DNA of 64,000 nucleotides from Chitinophaga sp. Cy-1792 (GTDB lineage Bacteria; Bacteroidota; Bacteroidia; Chitinophagales; Chitinophagaceae), in contig NZ_VWWO01000001.1 in assembly GCF_011752935.1 (NCBI RefSeq), positions 3,348,001-3,412,000 on the forward strand, in the 5' to 3' direction. Both the position numbers and the translations under genes were made by a program. The number at the start of each line of letters is the position of its first letter. Positions within the stretch are counted from its first letter, which is position 1. Shown one piece after another: positions 45,570 to 55,080 of the stretch. Under the pieces are notes generated by a model. It saw only the letters and a list, made by a program, of their open reading frames with translations, was not told the DNA's origin and ran no database searches.

Positions 45570-45737
45570 TTAATCCCTGCCACTACTCCGCGATATCAAC
45601 CAGACGATCACGGCAATCAATATCGCCACTATAATAATCCCTGTCCATACCCCCGCCTTAAAAATACCGCCAATAACAGAACAGCTACTTAACAACATCA
45701 TCAGGGCAAACGCCATCGGATATACGTTTTTTTTCAT
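45570..45737 (-). CDS. 55-aa lipoprotein with one membrane helix
   Basis: A short gene found by reading the minus strand. It encodes a signal ending LSSCSV, a glycine-rich linker, and the helix WTGIIIVAILIAVIVWLI before a polar end. The pattern matches small Bacteroidota membrane lipoproteins often labelled phosphatidate cytidylyltransferase by mistake; no enzyme fits 55 residues. It lies head-to-head with the sigma gene and may belong to envelope stress control. Confidence 0.7.
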   Translation of the reverse strand: MKKNVYPMAFALMMLLSSCSVIGGIFKAGVWTGIIIVAILIAVIVWLISRSSGRD

Positions 45738-45855
45738 AGTCATTTGTTTGATTTTGAATTATACCGGTGATTTTTTATTCGCCAGCCGCAAAAAATTTGC
45801 AACTATCAGATTATTTGACAAGCTTTATATCAGCCACTCAACAACCAAAATCAGT

Positions 45856-46458
45856 ATGAAAGAAGCGAACGCCATCAGGCCCGACATGCATGTCGTGGCT
45901 TCACATAATACCCTCTGGAATAAATTCCGCCAGGGCGACAGACACGCCTTCTCATCCATATACGATACCTATATTGATGATCTCTATCATTATGGAATGC
46001 ACTTCTGCCAGGATAATGAAAGAGTCAGAGACTGCCTCCAGGACCTCTTCCAGGACCTGTGGTCCAGCAGATCTCATCTCTCCGAAAATATCATCAACAT
46101 AAAATATTACCTCATCTCCAGCCTCCGCAGACGTCTCCTCAGGTCCCTCAAAAACGACCGCAAAAGAGAAGAACTCCTCGACTTCGAATTTGAACTTACA
46201 CAACCCCAGGAAACGACCCTGATCCGCCAGGAAACAATTGCTGAACAACAAAAACTACTCCAACAGGCCCTCAACACCCTCACCCGCCGCCAGCGGGAAG
46301 CTATTTACCTGCGCTTCTACCAAAGCCTCAGCTACAAGGAAGTGGCCGAAATGATGGATATGCAGGTAGATTCCGTATATAACACCATCTCCAAAGCAAT
46401 CACCATCCTCAAAAAAACAGTTACCCTCCCGGTTGTCCTCTTTTTTCTACATAAATAA
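45856..46458 (+). CDS. ECF RNA polymerase sigma factor (FecI-like)
   Basis: A 200-aa ECF sigma factor. Region 2 includes FRQGDRHAFSSIYDTYIDDLY and DCLQDLFQDLWSSR. Region 4 includes LTRRQREAIYLRFYQSLSYKEVAEMMDM and VYNTISKAI. The start is at the ATG 45856. It is the first gene of the sigma, FecR, SusC, SusD locus and is released by the FecR protein when the SusC receptor is occupied. Confidence 0.92.
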   Translation: MKEANAIRPDMHVVASHNTLWNKFRQGDRHAFSSIYDTYIDDLYHYGMHFCQDNERVRDCLQDLFQDLWSSRSHLSENIINIKYYLISSLRRRLLRSLKNDRKREELLDFEFELTQPQETTLIRQETIAEQQKLLQQALNTLTRRQREAIYLRFYQSLSYKEVAEMMDMQVDSVYNTISKAITILKKTVTLPVVLFFLHK

Positions 46459-46522
46459 AAAATTTTTGAAAAAACTGATGAGATCTAACCCCTCTCGTGC
46501 TCTTTATTAAAAAATACTCCTG

Positions 46523-47542
46523 TTGGCTACACCGGACTACCATAATTATAATGCCAGTCAATTAGCACTGGATCAGGACTTTCAGGATTGGATACTGCAA
46601 CCGGAACGCCACAACGTTTTTTGGGAAAACTGGCTCCTGCAATACCCGGAAAAAGAACCCGTGATAGCTGCCGCCAGGCAACTGGTCGGTACCATCCGCT
46701 TCAAGGAATATTCCATGTCTGTACAAGACAAGGAACTTCTCCTGGACGCTGTCTGGCACAAAATGGACGAAATCCCGGACACCCCCGGAAACAGGAAATA
46801 CCTCCCCTGGACATACGCCGCGGCTGTATTAACCGGGATACTGATTACTGCTGCATTTTTGCTCCTCAAACCTGCGGCAAAACCGGTGATACTGTCCGCA
46901 CGAACCCTGCCAGGCGAAAAAAAAACCTGGCTGCTGCCTGATAGCTCGGAAGTAGTGCTCAACGCCGATTCACGGCTACTCTACGCCACTACCCCCGGCA
47001 GCGGCAGAGAAGTATGGCTCGACGGTGAAGCATACTTCCACGTAAAACATAAAAGCAATAATGAACAGTTTATAGTACATACATACGAAAATATTAAAGT
47101 GGAAGTTACCGGCACCCGGTTCAATGTCAACAGCAAAGGGCCTGATGTAATTGTAGTACTGGAACAGGGCGGCATACGCCTGCATATCAATGAGGCAATA
47201 CCCGGAAAGGCCGCAACCATGGCCCTCGTACCGGGAGAAATGGTAAGGTTTAGTAAGTCGGCGGGCGACTATGCCAAAAGTAAAACAGACCCCGCAAAGT
47301 TTACCGCCTGGCATAATGGTAAACTCATCATGGAAGATTATACCCTCGAAGATGCTGCCACCTTCATGCGGCAGACCTTCGGATGTAACCTCATCGTAAA
47401 AGATACAGCACTGCTGAAATATAAAGTATCTGGCTCCATGCCCGTAGTCTATAATGTTGATACCATGATGTTACAGCTGGCCAACGTTTTCAGGATTCAA
47501 TTCAACCAAAAAGGCAACGATATCTGGATTCAAAAGAGATAA
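46523..47542 (+). CDS. FecR family anti-sigma factor
   Basis: A 339-aa membrane protein. Residues 1 to about 85 bind the sigma factor (DFQDWILQPERHNVFWENWL is typical). A single helix lies near residues 95-112, then the FecR domain (LPDSSEVVLNADSRL, VWLDGEAYFHV, TGTRFNV) and a DUF4974-like end. The start codon is TTG at 46523; no in-frame ATG keeps the conserved N terminus. It is a transmembrane relay between the SusC receptor and the sigma factor. Confidence 0.88.
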   Translation: MATPDYHNYNASQLALDQDFQDWILQPERHNVFWENWLLQYPEKEPVIAAARQLVGTIRFKEYSMSVQDKELLLDAVWHKMDEIPDTPGNRKYLPWTYAAAVLTGILITAAFLLLKPAAKPVILSARTLPGEKKTWLLPDSSEVVLNADSRLLYATTPGSGREVWLDGEAYFHVKHKSNNEQFIVHTYENIKVEVTGTRFNVNSKGPDVIVVLEQGGIRLHINEAIPGKAATMALVPGEMVRFSKSAGDYAKSKTDPAKFTAWHNGKLIMEDYTLEDAATFMRQTFGCNLIVKDTALLKYKVSGSMPVVYNVDTMMLQLANVFRIQFNQKGNDIWIQKR

Positions 47543-47588
47543 CAACCAAAATGCTTTTCGCTATTATTAATCGTTAAAACCTGCATCA

Positions 47589-50500
47589 ATGAAAAAAGGT
47601 TTACGTGTAATGCTAATGCCGCTATTAGCCCTGTTATTCCTGTCCCAAACCCTGACTGCCCAGGACCTGGCTGTTAACAATGCAGCCCTCCCCGTAGCAA
47701 CGGCTCCCGATGCCAACAGGCCGCAGGAAGCAGAATTGAAAACCGTTCTGCAACTGATAGAACAACATTTTCAGGTGTCTATCGCCTATAAAAGCAACCT
47801 GATAAAAAGTAAAAAGACCCCCGTACAGGTTACTGAATGCCGCTCTGCGGAAGAGGCACTGCTCAAAGCACTCGCGCCATTTAACCTGCACTTCGAAAAG
47901 CCCAGGGAACATTTTTACATTATCACGGAAAAGCCCGCAAATACCGGCACACACGACTTCCAGCAACAGCAACATGCTGTTAAGGGTACTGTGAAGGATG
48001 TAAAAGGAAATCCTATCCCAGGCATAACGGTGAAACTCGCCGGCACCAATAAAGGGGTGGTTACCAACGAGTCCGGGTCCTTCAATCTCATCACCCCCGG
48101 CGATGCGGCGGAAGCACTGGAATTTTCTTCCCTCGGCTTCGAAACACTTCGTGTATCCATCGACGGCAGAACAACGGTTAATGTGACCCTGAAAGAAGGC
48201 GCCAGCGCCCTCAATGAAATTGTTGTCACGGGATATACCACGCAACGGAAAAAAGACCTTACCGGGTCCGTAGCGGTTGTCAATATCGATAACCTGCAAA
48301 AACAACCTACCGCACAAATTACGGAACAACTGCAGGGACAAGCCTCCGGGGTAACGGTAATCGGCTCCGGCCAGCCTGGGGAAGCGCCGCAGGTACGTAT
48401 CCGCGGTGTCAATACCTTCGGCAACAACAGCCCGCTATACGTGGTAGATGGTGTGCCTACTACCAGCATCGCGGACATCAACCCCAACGATGTAGCTTCG
48501 CTCCAGGTACTGAAAGATGCCGGTGCTGCTTCTATCTACGGTGCCAGGGCTTCCAACGGTGTGATCATCATCACCACCCGCCGCGGTACCGGTAAGATTA
48601 ATGTCAGCTACGACGGCTATTACGGCCGCCAGATCCCTAAAAGCGGCAACGTCTGGAATACGCTCAACCCGCAGGAACGCGCTGACCTCCGCTGGATGGC
48701 CTATAAGAACTCCGGCCAGGACCCAGGCGATGCGCTCTATGGTACCGGCGCCAAACCAGTGATACCTGACTATATTCTCCCCGAAGGGGCGAAAGAAGGG
48801 GACCCTTCGGTAGACCCTAAACTGTATTTCGTCAACCCGGACTATACGGACCCCAACGAAATGAATAATTTCTACCAGATCGTCAGGGCTAATAAAGCGG
48901 GTACTGACTGGTACCATGAACTGTTCCGCCCCGCACCCATCACCAGCCAGAATATCGCTGTCAGCGGCGGCGGCGACAGAGGCAATTACCTGTTCTCGCT
49001 CAACTACTTCAACCAGCAGGGAACCCTCATGAATACCTACCTGAAAAGGTATACAATCCGCTCCAATACGCAGTATAATATCTCTGATCATATCAGGGTG
49101 GGAGAGAACCTGGCCTATTCCATTACCGATAATCCCGCTGTAGACGAGCTTTCCAGTGATGCGGTCATCGGCCACGCCATCAGGGAACAAACCATCATCC
49201 CGGTATATGATATCACAGGGAATTTCGCCGGATCCAAACCCGACGACCTCGGTGATGCTTTCAACCCCGTTGCCATTCAATACCGCACCCGCAATAATAA
49301 AGGTCTCAGCAGCCGCCTCCTGGGAAATGTATTCGCTGAAATTGACTTCCTGAAATATATCATCTTCCGTACCAGCTTCGGTGGTGAAGTATATTCCGCA
49401 TGGCGGCATTCATTCACCTACCCGCAATATGAAAACAGAGAAAATGCTTCGGTGAACTCCTACTCGGAAAGTGCAGACAATGGCTACGACTGGACATGGA
49501 CCAATACCCTTACCTATCACCAGACGCTCAATAAGGTACATGACCTGAAAGTGATGCTGGGCACTGAAGCATATGAACATAACAGCCGTTCTGTAGGTGG
49601 TACTACGCTGGATTACTTTACTTTTGATCCCAACTTCCCGGATCTCTCTACCGGTACTGGTACGCAAACCAACTACAGCAACCGCTCTATTGACGCACTG
49701 TCGTCGCTGATAGGCCGCGTGGATTACGCTTTCCGTGATAAATACCTCATCAGCGCCACCATACGCCGCGATGGCTCCTCCCGCTTTATCGGCGGTAACC
49801 ACTTCGGATGGTTCCCCGCTGTTTCCGCCGGCTGGCGCATCTCCCAGGAAGCATTCATGCAGCACCTTACCTGGATATCTGATCTCAAACTCCGCGGTGG
49901 ATGGGGTATCATGGGCAACCAGCTCAACCTGGGTATCAACAATGGCTTCTCTTTGTATGCCGGTAACCGCAATTCCAGTTACTACGATCTCAGTGGAACG
50001 AATAAAAGCCTGACACCTGGCTTCGCGGGCTTCCAGATTGGTAACCCCGCCGCCAGATGGGAAAGTGACGGCAATGCCAACTTCGGACTGGATGCTACTT
50101 TCCTCCATGGCCGCCTCGATTTCTCTGCCGATTACTACCAGAAAAATATACGTGACCTGCTCTATAACCCTGAACTACCTGGCCTCGCAGGTACCGCTGC
50201 CTCTCCGTTCGTGAATATCGCCAGTATGAAAAATACCGGCTTCGATTTCTCCATCGGATGGCGTAGCGAAATCGCCAAAGGTCTCAAACTAACGGTTACG
50301 GGTACACTGACTACCTACAAAAATAAAATCCTGAAAATTGCTGACGGGGTAGATTACTTTGATACAGATTCCAGGAGATTCGATGGTAGCAATATTATCC
50401 GTAATGCCGTAGGACACCCGGTTTCTTCTTTCTTCGGCTATAAAGTGATCGGATTCTGGAACTCCCAGGCAGACATAGACGCTGCCGATGCTATCGCGCA

Positions 50501-51131
50501 AAAAGCTACCAGCGATCCGCACGCTACCTATCAGACAGATGAAGGCATAGGAAGATTCCGTTATGCGGATGTTAATAACGACGGAAAGATTGACGCGGAT
50601 GACCGTACCTTCCTGGGAAATCCAAATCCTGATTTCTCCTACGGCCTGAATATCGGCCTTAGCTATAAAGGTTTCGACTTTAGCATGTTCCTCTTCGGTA
50701 CCCATGGCAACCAGATATGGAATAATGTACGCTGGTGGAGAGATTTCTACAGCACCTTCGAAGGCGCAAAAAGCAAAACGGCGCTCTACGACTCCTGGCG
50801 CCCTGACCACCAGAATGCAAAAGCACCTATCCAGGAGATCAACGCCTATGCCAGCACCAGCGGCGTCCCTAACTCCTATATGGTGGAAAACGGCAGCTAC
50901 CTGCGCTGTAAAAATATTCAGCTGGGATATACACTGCCTTCCGCATGGCTGACCAGGTACCATATCAATAAATTGCGTGTATACGTACAGGGTGCCAACC
51001 TGTTCACCATCACAAAATACTCCGGTCTCGATCCTGAAATCAATGGCTCCGGCGTTACTGACTTCGGTGTAGACGAAGGTGGCTACCCCAACCAGCGCCA
51101 GTATCTGATTGGTATTAATCTCGGTTTCTGA
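47589..51131 (+). CDS. SusC/RagA TonB-linked outer-membrane receptor
   Basis: A 1,180-aa outer-membrane transporter. It has a signal peptide (TAQD), an STN domain for signal transfer to FecR (residues about 45-105), a carboxypeptidase-regulatory-like domain (about 125-205), and a plug opening with VVTGYTTQRKKDLTGSV. A TonB-barrel then runs to the terminal strand. The STN domain and the upstream sigma/FecR pair mean that substrate uptake induces the operon. It pairs with the SusD lipoprotein encoded 25 bp downstream. The glycan or peptide substrate cannot be read. Confidence 0.95.
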   Translation: MKKGLRVMLMPLLALLFLSQTLTAQDLAVNNAALPVATAPDANRPQEAELKTVLQLIEQHFQVSIAYKSNLIKSKKTPVQVTECRSAEEALLKALAPFNLHFEKPREHFYIITEKPANTGTHDFQQQQHAVKGTVKDVKGNPIPGITVKLAGTNKGVVTNESGSFNLITPGDAAEALEFSSLGFETLRVSIDGRTTVNVTLKEGASALNEIVVTGYTTQRKKDLTGSVAVVNIDNLQKQPTAQITEQLQGQASGVTVIGSGQPGEAPQVRIRGVNTFGNNSPLYVVDGVPTTSIADINPNDVASLQVLKDAGAASIYGARASNGVIIITTRRGTGKINVSYDGYYGRQIPKSGNVWNTLNPQERADLRWMAYKNSGQDPGDALYGTGAKPVIPDYILPEGAKEGDPSVDPKLYFVNPDYTDPNEMNNFYQIVRANKAGTDWYHELFRPAPITSQNIAVSGGGDRGNYLFSLNYFNQQGTLMNTYLKRYTIRSNTQYNISDHIRVGENLAYSITDNPAVDELSSDAVIGHAIREQTIIPVYDITGNFAGSKPDDLGDAFNPVAIQYRTRNNKGLSSRLLGNVFAEIDFLKYIIFRTSFGGEVYSAWRHSFTYPQYENRENASVNSYSESADNGYDWTWTNTLTYHQTLNKVHDLKVMLGTEAYEHNSRSVGGTTLDYFTFDPNFPDLSTGTGTQTNYSNRSIDALSSLIGRVDYAFRDKYLISATIRRDGSSRFIGGNHFGWFPAVSAGWRISQEAFMQHLTWISDLKLRGGWGIMGNQLNLGINNGFSLYAGNRNSSYYDLSGTNKSLTPGFAGFQIGNPAARWESDGNANFGLDATFLHGRLDFSADYYQKNIRDLLYNPELPGLAGTAASPFVNIASMKNTGFDFSIGWRSEIAKGLKLTVTGTLTTYKNKILKIADGVDYFDTDSRRFDGSNIIRNAVGHPVSSFFGYKVIGFWNSQADIDAADAIAQKATSDPHATYQTDEGIGRFRYADVNNDGKIDADDRTFLGNPNPDFSYGLNIGLSYKGFDFSMFLFGTHGNQIWNNVRWWRDFYSTFEGAKSKTALYDSWRPDHQNAKAPIQEINAYASTSGVPNSYMVENGSYLRCKNIQLGYTLPSAWLTRYHINKLRVYVQGANLFTITKYSGLDPEINGSGVTDFGVDEGGYPNQRQYLIGINLGF

Positions 51132-51155
51132 TCTCCTGATGCAAAAAAGAAATAT

Positions 51156-52970
51156 ATGAACACATATTCTCATAAAATTTTTGGATGGGCAGCAGGTATA
51201 CTTCTTTTGTTGAGTGCCTGTAGTAAAGACTTCCTGGAACGCAAGCCACAGGCTGCGCTCGACGAATCACAGCTGACAAATAAAAAGGGGGTAAACATCC
51301 TCCTCGTAGGCGCCTACGGCGCCATAGACGGCCAGGACTTTGTAAATGGTGATATGGTAAACCTCTCCGGTGGCAGCGGTTATGTGGTGTCGCCCGATAA
51401 CTGGGTGTATGGCTCCGTATGCGGCGGTGATGCGCATAAAGGAAGTAGTCCTGACGATGCCTCAACGATACTTACGGTGGCTACTTTCGGTACCAATGCC
51501 AGCAATGGTTTCTTCAACGATAAATGGCGGGTCAACTATGAAGGTATCCGCAGATGTAATTTTGTACTGCACCTGCTCACTAAAGTAACGGATATGACAG
51601 ATGCAGAAAAGACGGAAGTGGCTGCGGAAGCACGTTTCCTGCGCGGTCATTTTTATTCTGATCTTAAAAAGATGTTCGATAAAGTGCCCTGGATGGATGA
51701 AACCAATACCGATTTCGCTAACCTGAACGTAGATCAGTACAAGCTGCCAAACAAAGAAAGTATATGGCCTAAGATTGAAGCTGATTTTCAGTATGCCATG
51801 CAAAACCTCAACGAACGCCAGTCGGAGGTAGGTAGGGCCAATAAATGGGCGGCCGCGGCCTATCTCGCCAAAACTTATCTCTATCAGGCAAAATATACGG
51901 ATGCAATGCCCATCTTCGAAAATGTAATCAATAACGGGGTAACTACCAAAGGAGTAAAATTCAACCTGGTTAAGCATTTTCATGATAACTACGACGGCGC
52001 TACGGAAAATAACGAAGAGGATGTTTTTTCTATTCAATACAGTGCGAATGATGGCTCCGGTGGCACTGCCAATGCCAACCAGGGCGAAATGCTCAATTAT
52101 CCGTATGGCGGCCCTTTCAGCTGCTGTGGCTTCTACCAGCCTTCGCAGGACCTGGTAAATTCCTTCCGTACCGACGACAACGGCCTCCCTTATCTGGATA
52201 GTTATAACCAGCATCCGGTGAAAAATGATATGGGCATTGCCTCTGCTGATAACTTCGTTCCGGATGGAGGAAACCTGGACCCACGCCTCGATTGGACCGT
52301 AGGCCGCCGCGGCCTTCCTTACCTCGACTGGGGACTGCATCCCGGCCGCGACTGGATCCGTACACAAACATCCGCTGGTCCTTATTCTCCTAAGAAAAAT
52401 GTTTACATGCAGGCCACACAAAGCCAGTTCTATGATCCTAACGGCTGGGCGCCTGGTAATGCCATCAACTATGTACTGATACGCTTCTCAGATGTGTTGC
52501 TGATGGCGGCAGAATGTCAGGCACAGGTAGGTGATCTCTCTAAGGCAGAAGCTTATGTAAACCGCGTAAGAGCCCGCGCCATGGACCCTTCCGGATGGGT
52601 ACATACCTATATCGATGATGATAATCCACTGGAAGGCAATACCGATGATCCTGCCGCCAATTACGTCATAGGAACTTATCCTGTAGGTACGTTTGGCGGT
52701 AGTGGTAAGGATTGGGCGCTAAAGGCCATTCACTTCGAACGTAAGCTGGAACTGGCCATGGAAGGTCATCGGTTTTTTGATCTGGTAAGATGGGGAGAGG
52801 CGGAAACGACGCTCAATGCTTATTTTACCTATGAAGCTACTATCACTTCTGATATCGCAGGCGCAAGATTTACGCCTAAAAAGAATGAATACTTTCCTAT
52901 TCCACAGCGACAGATAGATCTGAGTATTAAAGACGGGAAAAGTACCCTGGATCAGAATCACGGATACTAA
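51156..52970 (+). CDS. SusD/RagB surface lipoprotein
   Basis: A 604-aa outer-membrane lipoprotein (lipobox LLSACSK) of the SusD family, made mainly of TPR-like helices. The N-terminal ERKPQAALDESQLTN segment and the C-terminal FERKLELAMEGHRFFDLVRWG signature are clear. It forms the lid and ligand-binding partner of the SusC before it. No glycoside hydrolase is adjacent, so the target is not revealed. It ends before a hairpin. Confidence 0.94.
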   Translation: MNTYSHKIFGWAAGILLLLSACSKDFLERKPQAALDESQLTNKKGVNILLVGAYGAIDGQDFVNGDMVNLSGGSGYVVSPDNWVYGSVCGGDAHKGSSPDDASTILTVATFGTNASNGFFNDKWRVNYEGIRRCNFVLHLLTKVTDMTDAEKTEVAAEARFLRGHFYSDLKKMFDKVPWMDETNTDFANLNVDQYKLPNKESIWPKIEADFQYAMQNLNERQSEVGRANKWAAAAYLAKTYLYQAKYTDAMPIFENVINNGVTTKGVKFNLVKHFHDNYDGATENNEEDVFSIQYSANDGSGGTANANQGEMLNYPYGGPFSCCGFYQPSQDLVNSFRTDDNGLPYLDSYNQHPVKNDMGIASADNFVPDGGNLDPRLDWTVGRRGLPYLDWGLHPGRDWIRTQTSAGPYSPKKNVYMQATQSQFYDPNGWAPGNAINYVLIRFSDVLLMAAECQAQVGDLSKAEAYVNRVRARAMDPSGWVHTYIDDDNPLEGNTDDPAANYVIGTYPVGTFGGSGKDWALKAIHFERKLELAMEGHRFFDLVRWGEAETTLNAYFTYEATITSDIAGARFTPKKNEYFPIPQRQIDLSIKDGKSTLDQNHGY

Positions 52971-52995
52971 CGGAAATCAATATACGGAAATGAAT

Positions 52996-53022
52996 GGGCT
53001 GGCCTTTTGCAGGGGTCAGCCC
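52996..53022 (+). terminator. terminator after SusD
   Basis: GGGCTGGCC pairs with GGTCAGCCC (one G-T) around TTTTGCAGG. A 27-bp core with one mismatch recurs at 53600-53626. Confidence 0.7.
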
Positions 53023-53146
53023 AATTTATTTTCAGCTGGTTATAATATCCCGAGCTGATAATGAACCAATTGGACATTTTTTATATAATTTAAAAATATT
53101 AACTTAGGGACTGTAGTAATGTATCATTTAACCTAAAAGTGCTGTA

Positions 53147-53557
53147 ATGGTTGTAAAAATTAAGCCTAAATACCTGATGAAGCTGCAATGGTACCTGATC
53201 GTACCCGGTATTTTAATCTCTACATTATCTTTCTTATTCCTGAAAATGAGTGTGGAGGATGTTCTGACACTCAACTGCTTTGTAATGACCGCAGGAATAT
53301 GCGGTATGTTTTATCTGAACAGGAATGAACTGATGCTTTTAAACGTCACTCCTGAAGATAAACTGGACCTCTCATTCATCAACAAATCTTTTCTTTTTAA
53401 AAGACATGATCTGTTGCTGGAGAAAAGTCAGTACGAAGCGGTACAGCAAGCGGATATCATTCAGCTGAAAATGAACGGCAAGCTGATCGCCAATGTACGT
53501 CGCAATTCCGTAACGGATGCCGACTGGAACCAGGTGGCAGCCTACTTCTCGAAATAG
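53147..53557 (+). CDS. small membrane protein with two N-terminal helices
   Basis: A 136-aa protein. It begins with a basic patch and two hydrophobic helices (residues about 14-32 and 42-57, GILISTLSFLFLK and LNCFVMTAGICGMFYLN). The rest is a soluble beta-rich domain of the PH-like or YcxB type. I do not recognise it firmly. It is monocistronic, flanked by hairpins on both sides. Confidence 0.6.
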   Translation: MVVKIKPKYLMKLQWYLIVPGILISTLSFLFLKMSVEDVLTLNCFVMTAGICGMFYLNRNELMLLNVTPEDKLDLSFINKSFLFKRHDLLLEKSQYEAVQQADIIQLKMNGKLIANVRRNSVTDADWNQVAAYFSK

Positions 53558-53595
53558 CAACAGCTTGTTATAACGCAAGCCGATATATCAAAACT

Positions 53596-53630
53596 AAACG
53601 GGCTGGCCTTTTGCAGAGGTCAGCCCGTTT
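53596..53630. terminator. terminator between convergent genes
   Basis: AAACGGGCTGGCC pairs with GGTCAGCCCGTTT around TTTTGCAGA. It is the second copy of the hairpin that follows SusD. Confidence 0.8.
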
Positions 53631-53632
53631 TA

Positions 53633-54883
53633 TTAAAGGTTGTTGGGATATTCTGTGACCCAATTAAATTTAGTGTGCTTCAACCTGAAATCAGGTATAT
53701 CCTTTGCCTGAAGCAGAATGCTGTCAGGCGAATTGTTTATAGTAGCAGTGAGTTGCAATTGGCCGTCGGTCATTGATGTATAGCTGAATTCCTGTTGAAG
53801 TATATTCCGGCCGGTAAAAGAAACTTTCTTCTTTGTTGTATCTACTTTAAAAGTACCGAACGAGAGGGTATTGTCGTTATGTACAATCACGCACATGTTT
53901 CTTTGGTCAAAGTAGATTTTCTGCCAGCCGTTCAGGTTATTATAGTCCACCGGTGCCTTAATTTGCTTTACCTCGTAGATGCCGTATAGTGTCTGCTTCT
54001 CAGCATAATGTGCCTGGCTCTTTTTTCCTACGATATACCTTTCTATCATATAGGTGTCCAGTACCATGAACAAAAAAATCACCTTGATACCTATCACCAG
54101 GTATCTTTGCCAGCGTTTTGAAAATACCGGCTTGTATAAGGTGGAAGGTTGTACGATATGGCTGCCGGAAAGGAATTGTCCTAGCCGCCTGAGTTCAGGA
54201 GCAGCTATCACTATTGCAGTCAGTAACAAATGGCCGGAAAACTGTTTTACCGGGATGTCATAAGTAAGGTTCAGCACAAAAACATTGGTCATCACACCTA
54301 TTGCCAGCAACGCACCCGCTAAGGTTGTACGACGGAATAACAGCAGAATGCCCGGTATCACCTCGGCCAGTCCCATAAACAGATTATAGGTTGCGGAATG
54401 CCCAAAGAACTTCCATGCCAGCCCCATCGGTGTGGAGTTGCCCAACGGCTGATCAAGGTCGTAAAGGGTAGGAGGCAGGAACTGTATCTGTATTACCTTG
54501 TACATACCGTAACTGATCAGCTCAATGGCCAGCCAGTAACGGATAGTTGCCCTGAACCAATACTGAAGTTTTAAGTAAGATATTCTCCTGCGATCAAGCA
54601 AACTCCAGGCGATCGTTCCTGCAAATGCCAGTGCGAGAATAGTGACAATACAAACATAGGCATATTGTGTATCGCCACTGCCGGTAGGATGAATATTATT
54701 CGTATAGCCCGCGCCAAACATAACTTTGCCCGTAACGCTCGCCAGAAGCTTCAATAACTCCGCAAAGCCGGGAAGTGACATCATGCCGGCAGGAAATGAT
54801 AAAATATACAGCGTGAAATAGAGCGAAATAAACCGGAAGAGGATCTTCCGGGGAAGGGTCCAGGATTGCATGGTATTGTTCAC
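53633..54883 (-). CDS. DoxX-like multi-pass membrane protein with C-terminal domain
   Basis: A 416-aa protein. About eight membrane segments span residues 10-280 and include the DoxX-like YNLFMGLAEVIPGILLLFRR helix. The remainder, about 130 residues, is a soluble beta-rich domain ending IPDFRLKHTKFNWV. DoxX relatives take part in sulfur or quinone redox steps, but no heme or Cys motif is visible. It is monocistronic. Confidence 0.7.
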   Translation of the reverse strand: MNNTMQSWTLPRKILFRFISLYFTLYILSFPAGMMSLPGFAELLKLLASVTGKVMFGAGYTNNIHPTGSGDTQYAYVCIVTILALAFAGTIAWSLLDRRRISYLKLQYWFRATIRYWLAIELISYGMYKVIQIQFLPPTLYDLDQPLGNSTPMGLAWKFFGHSATYNLFMGLAEVIPGILLLFRRTTLAGALLAIGVMTNVFVLNLTYDIPVKQFSGHLLLTAIVIAAPELRRLGQFLSGSHIVQPSTLYKPVFSKRWQRYLVIGIKVIFLFMVLDTYMIERYIVGKKSQAHYAEKQTLYGIYEVKQIKAPVDYNNLNGWQKIYFDQRNMCVIVHNDNTLSFGTFKVDTTKKKVSFTGRNILQQEFSYTSMTDGQLQLTATINNSPDSILLQAKDIPDFRLKHTKFNWVTEYPNNL

Positions 54884-55080
54884 TTGAAAAAATGGGTTTG
54901 ATACCCGGCGAAGAAAATATTTTTTATAATGGTAAAAAGTTAAAATTCCTGCTCGATAAGATGAAGTTTCGGGAGATGATCAACAAATGAAATAACAATT
55001 TTGTAATAGAACGATACCCGCGCACGAGGCAGGTATTGACGATCTTTTCTTACCTTTCAGTACGGAAATCCAACTGCTAT

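Noticed and set aside
47634..52421. Long antisense frames inside SusC and SusD
   Set aside because: Shadow frames of high-complexity coding DNA. Codon use and domain content belong to the plus strand.
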